NCBI GenBank assembly: GCA_003512805.1
Contig: DOOK01000026.1
Coordinates: forward strand, 1 to 6,236
DNA: 6,236 nucleotides
Direction: 5' to 3'
Source: Erwinia sp.
GTDB lineage: Bacteria > Pseudomonadota > Gammaproteobacteria > Enterobacterales > Enterobacteriaceae
The notes beneath the pieces are model-generated. The model was not told the DNA's origin and did no database searches. It saw only the letters and a list, made by a program, of their open reading frames with translations. Position 1 is the stretch's first letter. Every line of letters begins with the position of its first letter. Positions 1-6,236 of the stretch are shown in pieces. A program made the translations under genes and the position numbers.

Positions 1-2391
1 CAACTCATCAGCGGCGAACTCGTCAACGTTAATAGAACGCAAACGACTGGCCTCGGCTCGCGTCAGCACGGCGGCTTCTTCGCTCGTCAGCCATTTTTCC
101 TGCAGGCCTTTTTGCGCCAGCTTGTCCAGGCGGGTGAAAGAGAGCGGTTTTTTCGCCTTTTTATTCAACCTGTCGTGAATAACTTCTGCGGCCATCACGT
201 CCTGCAGCGCCTCTTCAAGCTGGCCGACCGGATTATTTTCGCCCGGAGTCAGATACTGGCCGCGCCCTAAGCGAGAACGGGTCGCCGAAGGAATTTGCAG
301 AATACGCGCCAGCTGGTGGTCAAGACGGTCAGACGGGGCGCGACAGTGGCGGCCCAGTGGGAAGACAACAGCCTGCATCAGACCAGCGACCAGTGAATTA
401 GGGAAGTTACGCAGCAGATCCTCCATCGCGGTTTCAGCCTGATTCAGCGCATCCTGCACGCCCCAGTGCACCAGCGGTAAATCGGCTTCGTTGCGACCTT
501 CGTCTTCGTAACGCTTCAGCGTGGCGGACGCGAGATAAAGCTGGCTGAGCACGTCGCCAAGGCGCGCAGAGATGCGTTCACGACGTTTCAGGCTACCGCC
601 CAGCACCGACATTGACATATCGGACAGCAGCGCCAGATTGGCACTGATTCGATTCAGATGCTGATAATAACGGCGGGTCGCATCGCGTGTCGGCGCCTTA
701 CTGGTACGACCCGCGGTCAGGCCGAGCCACAGGCTGCGCAACATATTGCTGGCGACATGGCCAACATGATGGAACAGCGCCTGGTCGAAGGCGTGCAGAT
801 TATGATCCTGCGCCGCCGCCATTTCCGCCAGAATATAAGGGTGGCAGCGGATAGCTCCCTGACCGAAAATAATCATGCTGCGGGTCAGAATATTTGCGCC
901 TTCAACGGTAATGGCGATCGGCGCGCCCTGATAGGCACGGGCGAGGAAGTTACCTTTGCCCAACATAATACCTTTACCGCCTGCGATATCCATTGCGTCC
1001 ATAATGGCGCGCTGGCCACGATGGGTGCAGTGATATTTTACGATAGCGGACAGCACCGCCGGTTTCTCGCCCTGCATGATACCGCTGGTAATCAATGAGG
1101 CGGCCGCATCCATCACGTAGGCATTTCCGGCGATACGTGCCAGCGGCTCTTCGATCCCTTCCATCTTGCCGATAGGCAGACGGAACTGACGCCGGATATG
1201 GGCATAGGCGCCGATAGCCAGCGCAATGCTTTTCAGGCTGCCGGTCGAATTGGACGGCAGCGTGATGCCACGTCCAACTGAAAGGCATTCTACCAGCATC
1301 CGCCAGCCCTGGCCGGCCATCGCCGGGCCGCCGATAATATAATCAATCGGAACAAAAATAGCGTTACCGCGCGTAGGGCCGTTCTGGAACGGCACGTTAA
1401 GCGGAAAGTGACGTTTACCTATCTCCACGCCCGGCGTCTGGGTTGGGATAAGGGCACAGGTAATACCCAGCTCTTCTTTTTCACCCAGCAGATGTTCAGG
1501 GTCGGAAAGTTTAAACGCCAGGCCCAGCACCGTGGCGACCGGCGCCAGCGTAATATAGCGCTTGTTCCAGGTCAGCCGCATTCCCAGCACCTGCTGGCCT
1601 TGCCATTCGCCCCGGCACACTACGCCGATATCCGGAATCGCGCCCGCGTCGGAACCCGCTTCCGGGCTGGTCAATGCAAAGCAGGGGATCTCCTGGCCGC
1701 GAGCCAGGCGAGGAAGATAATAATCTTTCTGGTCGTCGGTGCCGTAGTGCTGTAGGAGTTCGCCCGGGCCAAGCGAGTTGGGCACGCCCACGGTAATCGC
1801 CAGGATCCCTGAAACACCAGCCAGCTTTTGCAGCACACGCGATTGGGCATAAGCGGAAAACTCAAGGCCGCCGTACTCTTTTTTGATGATCATAGCGAAG
1901 AAGCGCTGTTCTTTCAGGTAGGCCCACAGCTCCGGCGGCAAGTCGGCCATCTCGTGAGTTATCTGGAAATCATTGGCCAGTCGACAGGCCTCTTCTACCG
2001 GGCCGTCCAGAAAAGCCTGTTCTTCCGGCGTCAGCCTGGGCTGCGGGTAGTCATGCAGTTTTTTCCAGTCCGGCTGCCCGCGAAACAGGTCGCCTTCCCA
2101 CCACGTGGTACCGGCTTCGATGGCTTCTTTTTCCGTACGTGACATCGGCGGCATCACTTTCTGGAAAGTCTTCAGCATTGGCCGGGAGAAAAGCGTCTGC
2201 CGCAGCGACAGAAGATTGAAAGGCAGCAGGATAAGCGCCAGCGGCAGCAGCAGCCAGGGCGTCCAGACATGTGCTATCGCCCACGCTGCTGTCCAGAGCA
2301 GCACCAGCACGCTCGCCAGCCGCAGGTTAACACGGTGATAAAACAGCGCGCCAATCAGCAAAATTGTCGCCACGCAACTGAAAACCATCAT
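1..2391 (-). CDS. fadE: Acyl-CoA dehydrogenase FadE, 3' end beyond window
   Basis: Catalyses the first step of fatty acid beta-oxidation, FAD-dependent conversion of acyl-CoA to 2-trans-enoyl-CoA, at the inner membrane. I read 797 codons without a stop; E. coli FadE has 814 residues, so about 17 C-terminal residues lie left of the window. The N-terminus is hydrophobic (about residues 3-17, 25-37 and 41-55), fitting membrane anchoring. The acyl-CoA dehydrogenase signature [11 protein letters not shown] starts near residue 240. [11 protein letters not shown] holds Glu497, which by family analogy is the probable catalytic base. The last visible residues are [11 protein letters not shown]. Three in-frame ATGs cluster at the start (2397, 2391, 2388). 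I chose 2391 because it matches the E. coli MM start and lies 8 nt after a GGAG; 2397 would leave only 2 nt. Transcription diverges from gmhA, with a FadR box upstream. No frameshift or missing motif was seen. Confidence 0.97.
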   Translation of the reverse strand, partial: MMVFSCVATILLIGALFYHRVNLRLASVLVLLWTAAWAIAHVWTPWLLLPLALILLPFNLLSLRQTLFSRPMLKTFQKVMPPMSRTEKEAIEAGTTWWEGDLFRGQPDWKKLHDYPQPRLTPEEQAFLDGPVEEACRLANDFQITHEMADLPPELWAYLKEQRFFAMIIKKEYGGLEFSAYAQSRVLQKLAGVSGILAITVGVPNSLGPGELLQHYGTDDQKDYYLPRLARGQEIPCFALTSPEAGSDAGAIPDIGVVCRGEWQGQQVLGMRLTWNKRYITLAPVATVLGLAFKLSDPEHLLGEKEELGITCALIPTQTPGVEIGKRHFPLNVPFQNGPTRGNAIFVPIDYIIGGPAMAGQGWRMLVECLSVGRGITLPSNSTGSLKSIALAIGAYAHIRRQFRLPIGKMEGIEEPLARIAGNAYVMDAAASLITSGIMQGEKPAVLSAIVKYHCTHRGQRAIMDAMDIAGGKGIMLGKGNFLARAYQGAPIAITVEGANILTRSMIIFGQGAIRCHPYILAEMAAAQDHNLHAFDQALFHHVGHVASNMLRSLWLGLTAGRTSKAPTRDATRRYYQHLNRISANLALLSDMSMSVLGGSLKRRERISARLGDVLSQLYLASATLKRYEDEGRNEADLPLVHWGVQDALNQAETAMEDLLRNFPNSLVAGLMQAVVFPLGRHCRAPSDRLDHQLARILQIPSATRSRLGRGQYLTPGENNPVGQLEEALQDVMAAEVIHDRLNKKAKKPLSFTRLDKLAQKGLQEKWLTSEEAAVLTRAEASRLRSINVDEFAADEL

Positions 2392-2412
2392 AACCATCGC
2401 TCCGTAAGTTGT

Positions 2413-2429
2413 AAGAGGTCTGACCTGTT
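2413..2429. promoter_or_regulatory. FadR operator upstream of fadE
   Basis: The 17-mer AAGAGGTCTGACCTGTT matches the FadR consensus, an AACTGGTCNGACCAGTT-type palindrome, with an intact GGTC-T-GACC core. It ends 21 bp from the fadE start codon and sits at the expected transcription start. FadR bound there should block fadE transcription until long-chain acyl-CoA releases it, as known for fadE in E. coli. The site assignment is by motif and position only. Confidence 0.85.
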
Positions 2430-2430
2430 G

Positions 2431-2465
2431 GTTATAGATCTAATAGAGATGATTTTCTTTATCAA
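2431..2465 (-). promoter_or_regulatory. Candidate fadE sigma-70 promoter
   Basis: Reading leftward, a -35-like TTGATA (2460-2465) is followed after 17 bp by TAGATC (2437-2442), a weak -10. A better -10, TATAAC (2431-2436), is too far from that -35. Either choice puts the start at about 2424-2430, within or at the edge of the FadR box, consistent with repression by occlusion. The surrounding 2431-2490 is clearly AT-rich. The exact elements are uncertain. Confidence 0.4.
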
Positions 2466-2525
2466 TCTATTTACATGATAATTACAACCTGGCTCACAAA
2501 GCGTGACCGACACCGGGCAAAGCAG

Positions 2526-2559
2526 CGCGTGGGCGGGCAGGGCGCTTTTCGCCCGCGCG
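2526..2559. repeat. GC-rich inverted repeat before gmhA
   Basis: Arms CGCGTGGGCG (2526-2535) and CGCCCGCGCG (2550-2559) pair over 10 positions with one G-T pair. A competing tighter hairpin, GGGCG-CTTTT-CGCCC (2540-2554), uses part of the same right arm. The T-run lies in the loop and not after the stem, so this is not a normal intrinsic terminator. It sits where the -35 region of gmhA would be. Function unknown. Confidence 0.5.
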
Positions 2560-2565
2560 GCAACT

Positions 2566-2574
2566 TGCTAAACT
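2566..2574 (+). promoter_or_regulatory. Candidate gmhA extended -10 promoter
   Basis: TGCTAAACT is an extended -10 type element (TG-N-TAAACT, four of six matches to TATAAT). It lies 31 bp before the gmhA ATG and predicts a start near 2581. No good -35 lies 17 bp upstream (TTTTCG at 2546-2551). Weak evidence beyond position. Confidence 0.35.
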
Positions 2575-2605
2575 GCCGCAGACCTCACCTAAAAGGACTC
2601 TCCCT

Positions 2606-3184
2606 ATGTATCAGGACATCATTCGCGCCGAGCTGAGTGAAGCACAGGACACGCTCAATCATTTCCTCAGCGAGGACGCCAATATCCATGCTATTCAACG
2701 CGCTGCGGTGCTGCTGGCGGATTCATTTAAAGCGGGCGGCAAGGTGCTTTCCTGCGGCAACGGCGGTTCTCACTGCGATGCCATGCATTTCGCTGAAGAG
2801 CTGACCGGCCGCTACCGCGACAACCGTCCGGGCTATCCGGCGATCGCCATCTCCGACGTCAGCCACATCTCCTGCGTAGGTAACGATTTCGGTTACGATC
2901 ACATCTTTTCCCGCTACGTCCAGGCCGTAGGCCGCGCGGGCGACGTGCTGCTGGGCATTTCGACTTCCGGTAACTCTGCTAATGTGATTAAAGCGGTAGA
3001 GGCGGCGCGCGAGCAGGGCATGAAGGTGGTTACCCTGACCGGTAAAGACGGTGGCAAAATGGCCGGAACCGCCGACGTGGAAATTCGTGTGCCGCACTTT
3101 GGCTATGCCGATCGCATTCAGGAGATCCATATTAAAGTTATTCATATCCTGATCCTGCTGATTGAAAAAGAGATGGCGAAATAA
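2606..3184 (+). CDS. gmhA: Sedoheptulose-7-phosphate isomerase GmhA
   Basis: Cytoplasmic isomerase that turns sedoheptulose 7-phosphate into D-glycero-D-manno-heptose 7-phosphate, the first step towards ADP-heptose for the LPS inner core (also called lpcA). The product is 192 residues, the same length as E. coli GmhA, and nearly identical in its middle. It is a single SIS domain. Visible are Ser55 in GNGGSH, the phosphate-binding loop [10 protein letters not shown] (about 117-126, with Ser119, Thr120, Ser121 and Ser124), and the zinc/active-site set His61, Glu65, Gln172 and His180 known for this family. A ribosome site AAGGA (2593-2597) lies 8 nt before the ATG. yafJ follows after 18 bp with its own Shine-Dalgarno and no terminator between, so the two are probably co-transcribed. 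No oddities. Confidence 0.98.
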   Translation: MYQDIIRAELSEAQDTLNHFLSEDANIHAIQRAAVLLADSFKAGGKVLSCGNGGSHCDAMHFAEELTGRYRDNRPGYPAIAISDVSHISCVGNDFGYDHIFSRYVQAVGRAGDVLLGISTSGNSANVIKAVEAAREQGMKVVTLTGKDGGKMAGTADVEIRVPHFGYADRIQEIHIKVIHILILLIEKEMAK

Positions 3185-3202
3185 CTGACGCGAGGAACGG
3201 CT

Positions 3203-3970
3203 ATGTGCGAACTGCTCGGGATGAGCGCGAATGTCCCTACGGACATCTGTTTCAGCTTTACCGGGCTTGTGCAGCGCGGCGGAAAAACCGGCCCGCACAA
3301 GGATGGCTGGGGGATCACCTTTTACGAGGGAAAAGGCTGCCGGACGTTTAAAGATCCGCAGCCCAGCTTTAATTCGCCAATAGCGCGCCTGGTGCAGGAG
3401 TACCCCATCAAATCCTGCTCGGTGGTGGCACATATTCGTCAGGCGAACCGGGGTGAGGTGTCACTCGAAAATACGCATCCTTTTACCCGTGAGTTGTGGG
3501 GACGCAACTGGACCTACGCGCATAACGGCCAGCTGAAAGGCTACCGGGGGCTGGACACCGGCCCGTTCCGGCCGATAGGCGAGACAGACAGCGAACAGGC
3601 GTTCTGCTGGCTGCTACACAAGCTGACCACGCGCTACCCGCGCACGCCGGGAAACTGGCCGGCTGTCTTTCGCTATATTGCCGAGCTGGCGACGGAACTG
3701 CGGGAAAAGGGCGTGTTTAATATGCTGCTGTCGGATGGCCGCTATCTGATGGCGTTCTGCTCGACCAATCTGTTCTGCATCACGCGGCGTGCACCGTTTG
3801 GCAAGGCGACGCTGCTGGATCAGGATGTGGAAATAGACTTTCAGAAGCAGACCACGCCGGATGACGTGGTCACGGTTATCGCCACTCAGCCCTTAACGGG
3901 CAACGAAACCTGGCACAAAATCGCGCCAGGTGACTGGGCGTTATTTTGCCTCGGAGAGCGCCAGCGCTGA
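3203..3970 (+). CDS. yafJ: YafJ, stand-alone class II glutamine amidotransferase
   Basis: A 255-residue protein matching E. coli YafJ along its whole length. It is a class II (Ntn-hydrolase) glutamine amidotransferase domain with no attached synthetase domain. Cys2, exposed after Met removal, is the expected nucleophile. The supporting residues are Arg79 in HIRQAN, Asn108-Gly109 in AHNGQ, and Asp129 in GETDSE, corresponding to the glutamine-binding and oxyanion residues of GlmS/PurF-type domains. The family includes stand-alone amide hydrolases such as EgtC, but the substrate of YafJ is unknown to me. The start is fixed by Cys2 and by GAGGA (3192-3196), 6 nt upstream. It lies 18 bp behind gmhA, probably in one transcript, and its last 30 bp overlap the end of yafK on the other strand. 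No terminator is visible after it. Confidence 0.95.
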   Translation: MCELLGMSANVPTDICFSFTGLVQRGGKTGPHKDGWGITFYEGKGCRTFKDPQPSFNSPIARLVQEYPIKSCSVVAHIRQANRGEVSLENTHPFTRELWGRNWTYAHNGQLKGYRGLDTGPFRPIGETDSEQAFCWLLHKLTTRYPRTPGNWPAVFRYIAELATELREKGVFNMLLSDGRYLMAFCSTNLFCITRRAPFGKATLLDQDVEIDFQKQTTPDDVVTVIATQPLTGNETWHKIAPGDWALFCLGERQR

Positions 3971-4678
3971 CTGGTTGGCGGGCGTGCTGTTCAGCAGTGA
4001 GCCGTTCAGCACGTACTTGCCGCCACTGACGCCCATCGCCGGGGGCTGATGGTTTTTCACAAACTCGGCGTAACCGGGCTGGAGCTGCTGCCAAAAGCTG
4101 TAGTAAACCGAATAGCGATGGCGCTGCAGGTTGCTGTCGGTCATGCGGAACGGATAGATGCTGACGGCCACGCGCGGCTGGCCGTTGCGCAGTGCCGCTT
4201 CGACATAATGATAAATATCATCAATATTGGCATCGGTCATGGCGTAGCAGCCGATAGAAACGCAGCTGCCGTGGATCATCAGATACTTCCCTTCATAACC
4301 CTGCTGGCGGTCATAGTCGTTCGGGAATCCCGTATTAATCGCGCGATAAAAGCGACTGTCCGGCTTCAGCTGGGAAAGCCCCACGCTATAAAAACCTTCC
4401 GGACTTTTAAAATCGCCCTGGCGACGTTTAGGGCCTAACCCACCAGAGAAATTACAGATACGGTAACTGTCGAGCAGCCGATATTCGGTGCCGATTTTGC
4501 CATACAGCTCCAGCGTGCGTTCTTCTTTGAAGATCTGAATATAGACGGGGGTACCGAGTAACTGCTTCTTTAACTCTTTGCTTACCGGTGCCAGGGGAGC
4601 GATCGGTGCGACCGGAGCGCTGGCGAAAACAACGGCTGGCAGAAAAAACATCGCAAACAGCAGTGCGATTTTGCCCAT
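3941..4678 (-). CDS. yafK: YafK (LdtF/DpaA), periplasmic YkuD-domain peptidoglycan enzyme
   Basis: 245 residues, matching E. coli YafK. It belongs to the YkuD (L,D-transpeptidase) fold family. In E. coli this member is reported (as LdtF or DpaA) to cut the bond joining Braun's lipoprotein to peptidoglycan, not to form cross-links. Residues 1-19 form a signal peptide (GK, hydrophobic core, VFA cleavage before Ser20). Residues 21-32 are an Ala-Pro-rich linker ([12 protein letters not shown]) absent from E. coli. The YkuD domain covers about 44-175, with the active-site motif [14 protein letters not shown] containing His136 and the catalytic Cys144. An in-frame ATG at 4765 would add 29 residues without signal character and would start within the likely promoter. 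I chose 4678, preceded by AAGGGA and matching the family. Convergent with yafJ (30-bp overlap), divergent from dinB. Confidence 0.95.
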   Translation of the reverse strand: MGKIALLFAMFFLPAVVFASAPVAPIAPLAPVSKELKKQLLGTPVYIQIFKEERTLELYGKIGTEYRLLDSYRICNFSGGLGPKRRQGDFKSPEGFYSVGLSQLKPDSRFYRAINTGFPNDYDRQQGYEGKYLMIHGSCVSIGCYAMTDANIDDIYHYVEAALRNGQPRVAVSIYPFRMTDSNLQRHRYSVYYSFWQQLQPGYAEFVKNHQPPAMGVSGGKYVLNGSLLNSTPANQSALALSEAK

Positions 4679-4763
4679 TCTGGTTCCCTTGATAGTAGGG
4701 TTGATACGCCGTCCGAAGACGTGGTTGCCTTGCAGTTTCGGAAATATCCGTAAAAGCTGCGTC

Positions 4764-4791
4764 ACATTAGCATTGTCTATTTTTTTATCAA
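4764..4791 (-). promoter_or_regulatory. Candidate yafK promoter
   Basis: Reading leftward, TTGATA (4786-4791) is followed after 16 bp by TAATGT (4764-4769), which is preceded by TGC and so has the extended -10 form. An A-rich tract follows the -35 in the spacer. The predicted start near 4757 leaves a leader of about 80 nt before the ATG at 4678. No recognisable stress-factor operator was seen. Confidence 0.4.
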
Positions 4792-4832
4792 GAGAGCGGC
4801 GTAGAAAAAACCGAGAAAAGTTGCGCCAGCCC

Positions 4833-4854
4833 GCTGCCGCTGCGCTTCGGCAGC
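4833..4854. repeat. Perfect 7-bp hairpin in yafK-dinB divergent region
   Basis: Arms GCTGCCG (4833-4839) and CGGCAGC (4848-4854) are perfect complements around an 8-nt loop. The hairpin lies between the two divergent promoters, 11 bp before the dinB -35. On the plus strand no T-run follows. On the minus strand T-rich stretches follow only after about 12 nt, which is too far for a typical intrinsic terminator. It could be an operator-like palindrome or a boundary element; function unknown. Confidence 0.45.
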
Positions 4855-4865
4855 CCGTTAACCTG

Positions 4866-4893
4866 TTGAAAATGCGCTCGCCGCCTGTATACT
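4866..4893 (+). promoter_or_regulatory. dinB sigma-70 promoter
   Basis: TTGAAA (4866-4871) and TATACT (4888-4893), five of six matches to the -10 consensus, are separated by 16 bp. The predicted start is about 4899-4901, giving a leader of fewer than 20 nt that begins just before the GGAGG ribosome site (4908-4912). The -10 element lies inside the LexA box, so LexA binding would exclude RNA polymerase. Confidence 0.75.
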
Positions 4894-4900
4894 TATCCAG
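4885..4900. promoter_or_regulatory. LexA (SOS) box of dinB
   Basis: CTGTATACTTATCCAG matches CTG(TA)5CAG. The left half CTGT is perfect and the right half is CCAG where ACAG is ideal, closely resembling the known E. coli dinB operator. It covers the -10 hexamer and the probable start site. LexA should repress dinB here and release it after RecA-stimulated cleavage during the SOS response. Confidence 0.9.
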
Positions 4901-4917
4901 TGCTGGTGGAGGGGCGA

Positions 4918-5973
4918 ATGCGCAAGATTATACATGTAGATATGGACTGCTTCTATGCCGCGGTGGAGATGCGCGATAATCCCAGCCTGCGAGATATCCC
5001 TATTGCCATTGGCGGCAGCCAGCTTAAGCGCGGCGTAATCAGCACCGCTAACTATCCCGCCAGAAAATTTGGCGTGCACAGCGCGATGGCGACCGCAACG
5101 GCCCTTAAGCTTTGCCCGCATCTGACCGTGATCCCCGGCCGTTTTGACGCCTATAAAGAAGCCAGCGCGCATATTCGGGAAATTTTCTCGCGCTATACCT
5201 CTCTGATCGAACCGCTGTCGCTGGACGAAGCCTACCTGGATGTCACCGACAGCCCGTACTGCCACGGCTCTGCCACGCTGATGGCGCGAGAGATCCGGCA
5301 GACTATCGCACGCGAGCTGGATCTCACCGCGTCGGCCGGCGTGGCGCCCATTAAATTCGTCGCCAAGATCGCTTCGGATATGAACAAGCCGGATGGCCAG
5401 TTTGTGATTACGCCAGAGGCGCTGCCGCAATTTTTACTGACGCTGCCGCTGGCGAAAATTCCCGGCGTGGGTAAGGTGACGGCGAAAAAGCTGGAGGAGC
5501 TGGGGCTGCACACCTGTGCTGACGTGCAGAAAACGGATTTGGCTGCGCTGCTAAAACGTTTCGGCAAGTTTGGCCGCGTACTGTGGGAACGCTGTAACGG
5601 CATTGACGAGCGCGAAGTGGTGACGGACCGCCTGCGTAAATCGCTGGGCGTGGAGCGCACGCTGTCGGCCGATATTCATGAATGGGACGCCTGCCTGGAA
5701 ATTATTGATTTTTTGTACGCGGAGCTGGAGCGGCGGTTAAAAGTCATTAAGCCCGATCTGCTGATCGCAAGGCAGGGCGTTAAGCTGAAGTTTGATGATT
5801 TTCAGCAGACAACCCAGGAGCATGTTTGGCCCGTATTGAATAAAGACGATCTGATCGCCGTGGCGAAAAAAACGTGGGAAGAGCGGCGAACGGGGCGAGG
5901 GGTGCGTCTGGTGGGGCTGCACGTGACGTTGCTGAATCCGCAGCTGGAAAGGCAATTATTGCTGGGTCTGTAA
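4918..5973 (+). CDS. dinB: DNA polymerase IV (DinB)
   Basis: Error-prone Y-family polymerase for translesion synthesis, induced in the SOS response. 351 residues, the same length as E. coli DinB. The catalytic acidic residues are Asp8 (HVDMD) and Asp103-Glu104 (SLDEAYLD). The steric-gate position 13 is Tyr, where E. coli has Phe. A helix-hairpin-helix in the thumb ([20 protein letters not shown], 178-197) is followed by the little finger (about 242-341). The protein ends with the beta-clamp binding peptide QLLLGL (346-351; QLVLGL in E. coli). The start ATG at 4918 is preceded by GGAGG at a 5-nt spacing and matches the family N-terminus. An in-frame GTG at 4900 lies at the transcription start and is not credible. 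Transcribed away from yafK. No terminator is visible after it; the repeat array begins 13 bp past the stop. The E. coli partner genes yafNOP do not follow within the window. Confidence 0.98.
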   Translation: MRKIIHVDMDCFYAAVEMRDNPSLRDIPIAIGGSQLKRGVISTANYPARKFGVHSAMATATALKLCPHLTVIPGRFDAYKEASAHIREIFSRYTSLIEPLSLDEAYLDVTDSPYCHGSATLMAREIRQTIARELDLTASAGVAPIKFVAKIASDMNKPDGQFVITPEALPQFLLTLPLAKIPGVGKVTAKKLEELGLHTCADVQKTDLAALLKRFGKFGRVLWERCNGIDEREVVTDRLRKSLGVERTLSADIHEWDACLEIIDFLYAELERRLKVIKPDLLIARQGVKLKFDDFQQTTQEHVWPVLNKDDLIAVAKKTWEERRTGRGVRLVGLHVTLLNPQLERQLLLGL

Positions 5974-5986
5974 GATGCCGCTGACG

Positions 5987-6236
5987 TCTGTATTACGCTA
6001 AGGCTTACTGCTTATCGCTTATTCTTTAGGCATGCGCTTACGCAATCTGCATTATGATAAGGCTTTACTGCTTATCGCTTCTCCTTTAAGGCACCGCTTA
6101 CAAAATCTGTATTACGCTAAGGCTTACTGCTTATCGCTTCTTCTTTAAGGCACCGCTTACAAAATCTGTATTACGACGCTAAGGCTTACTGCTTATCGCT
6201 TCTTCTTTAGGCATACGCTTACGCAATCTGCATTAT
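5987..6236. repeat. Non-coding tandem repeat array downstream of dinB, open at right edge
   Basis: Four full units, 5987-6045 (59 bp), 6046-6105 (60), 6106-6164 (59) and 6165-6226 (62), plus the first 10 bp of a fifth at the window edge. Each begins TCTGYATTA and contains TAAGGC, CTTACTGCTTATCGCTT, TTWRGGCA and CGCTTAC. Units 1 and 4 share one ending (GCATRCGCTTACGCAA); units 2 and 3 share the other (GGCACCGCTTACAAAA). Each unit divides into two half-units with TAAGGC (or TTAGGC) followed by GCTTA, about every 27-34 bp. Unit lengths are not multiples of three and stops fall in the frames checked, so it is not a protein repeat. Unit 3 has 24 G+C in 59 bases, well below the neighbouring genes. 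It is pyrimidine-rich on the plus strand. I do not recognise the family. Function unknown; it may serve as dinB 3' region, protein-binding array or a plain minisatellite. Confidence 0.93.

Noticed and set aside
974..2284. Minus-strand open frames at 974-1288, 1671-1865 and 2051-2284
   Set aside because: They are out of frame with fadE, which reads without interruption through all 797 codons on the same strand.
658..2478. Plus-strand open frames at 658-1098, 1408-1755, 1828-2142, 2105-2338 and 2269-2478
   Set aside because: They lie antisense to the conserved fadE frame (the last runs into its promoter), with no family resemblance and no good ribosome sites.
2478..2496. CRP site upstream of fadE (TGTGA-N6-TTGTA on the minus strand)
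   Set aside because: Only the first half-site fits; the second half matches TCACA at two of five positions. Position is plausible but evidence too weak to annotate.
2723..3433. 236-residue minus-strand frame opposite gmhA and yafJ
   Set aside because: It is antisense to two strongly conserved genes and spans their junction; it is a by-product of GC-rich codon use.
4679..4765. N-terminal 29-residue extension of YafK from ATG 4765
   Set aside because: It would bury the signal peptide inside the protein, has no good ribosome site, and coincides with the candidate -10.
4801..4854. Intrinsic terminator on the minus strand using the 4833-4854 hairpin and the T-rich tract beyond it
   Set aside because: The T-tract begins about 12 nt after the stem, and no minus-strand gene upstream of it would need termination there.
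4900..4917. GTG start for dinB, six codons upstream
   Set aside because: It lies at the predicted transcription start and at the edge of the LexA box, and the extra residues are absent from E. coli DinB.
4858..5955. Minus-strand frames at 4858-5430, 5232-5660 and 5737-5955
   Set aside because: They are antisense to dinB, with no recognisable domain or initiation signal.
5987..6236. CRISPR array
   Set aside because: The whole unit is conserved; there are no short palindromic repeats alternating with unique spacers, and no cas genes.
5987..6236. Replication iterons or DnaA boxes (TTATCGCTT recurring)
   Set aside because: TTATCGCTT matches the DnaA box TTATNCACA at only six of nine positions, and no replication gene is nearby.

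Overview
This is a chromosomal segment of a gamma-proteobacterium of the family Enterobacteriaceae. The proteins can be aligned by eye, almost without gaps, to the E. coli K-12 proteins FadE, GmhA (LpcA), YafJ, YafK and DinB. They differ at many positions, so this is another genus or species; I cannot name it. The gene order fadE / gmhA-yafJ / yafK / dinB is the core of the E. coli fadE-dinB region. The E. coli insertions between yafK and dinB (yafQ-dinJ, yafL, yafM, lafU region) are absent, so yafK and dinB sit back to back.

Layout: 1-2391 (minus) is fadE, the acyl-CoA dehydrogenase of beta-oxidation. It is open at the left edge and lacks about 17 C-terminal codons. 2392-2605 is a divergent control region with a near-perfect FadR operator in front of fadE and a GC-rich hairpin in front of gmhA. 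2606-3184 (plus) is gmhA, the first enzyme of LPS heptose synthesis. It is followed after 18 bp by yafJ (3203-3970), a stand-alone class II glutamine amidotransferase. yafK (3941-4678, minus) is a periplasmic YkuD-fold enzyme and overlaps the end of yafJ tail to tail by 30 bp. 4679-4917 is a second divergent control region. It holds a candidate yafK promoter, a 7-bp perfect hairpin, and a good sigma-70 promoter with a LexA box over its -10 element. 4918-5973 (plus) is dinB (DNA polymerase IV).

Downstream of dinB, where E. coli carries yafNOP, the window ends in a non-coding tandem repeat array (5987-6236). It has four full units of 59-62 bp and continues past the right edge. Each unit is itself a pair of about 30-bp half-units, and the variants suggest a three-unit higher-order period of 178 bp. 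This array is the least expected element of the window; its function is unknown.

The genes do not form one pathway. They cover membrane lipid catabolism (fadE, FadR-controlled), envelope construction (gmhA, yafK) and SOS mutagenesis (dinB, LexA-controlled). No insertion sequence, phage, RNA gene, CRISPR array or obvious novel multi-gene system was found.
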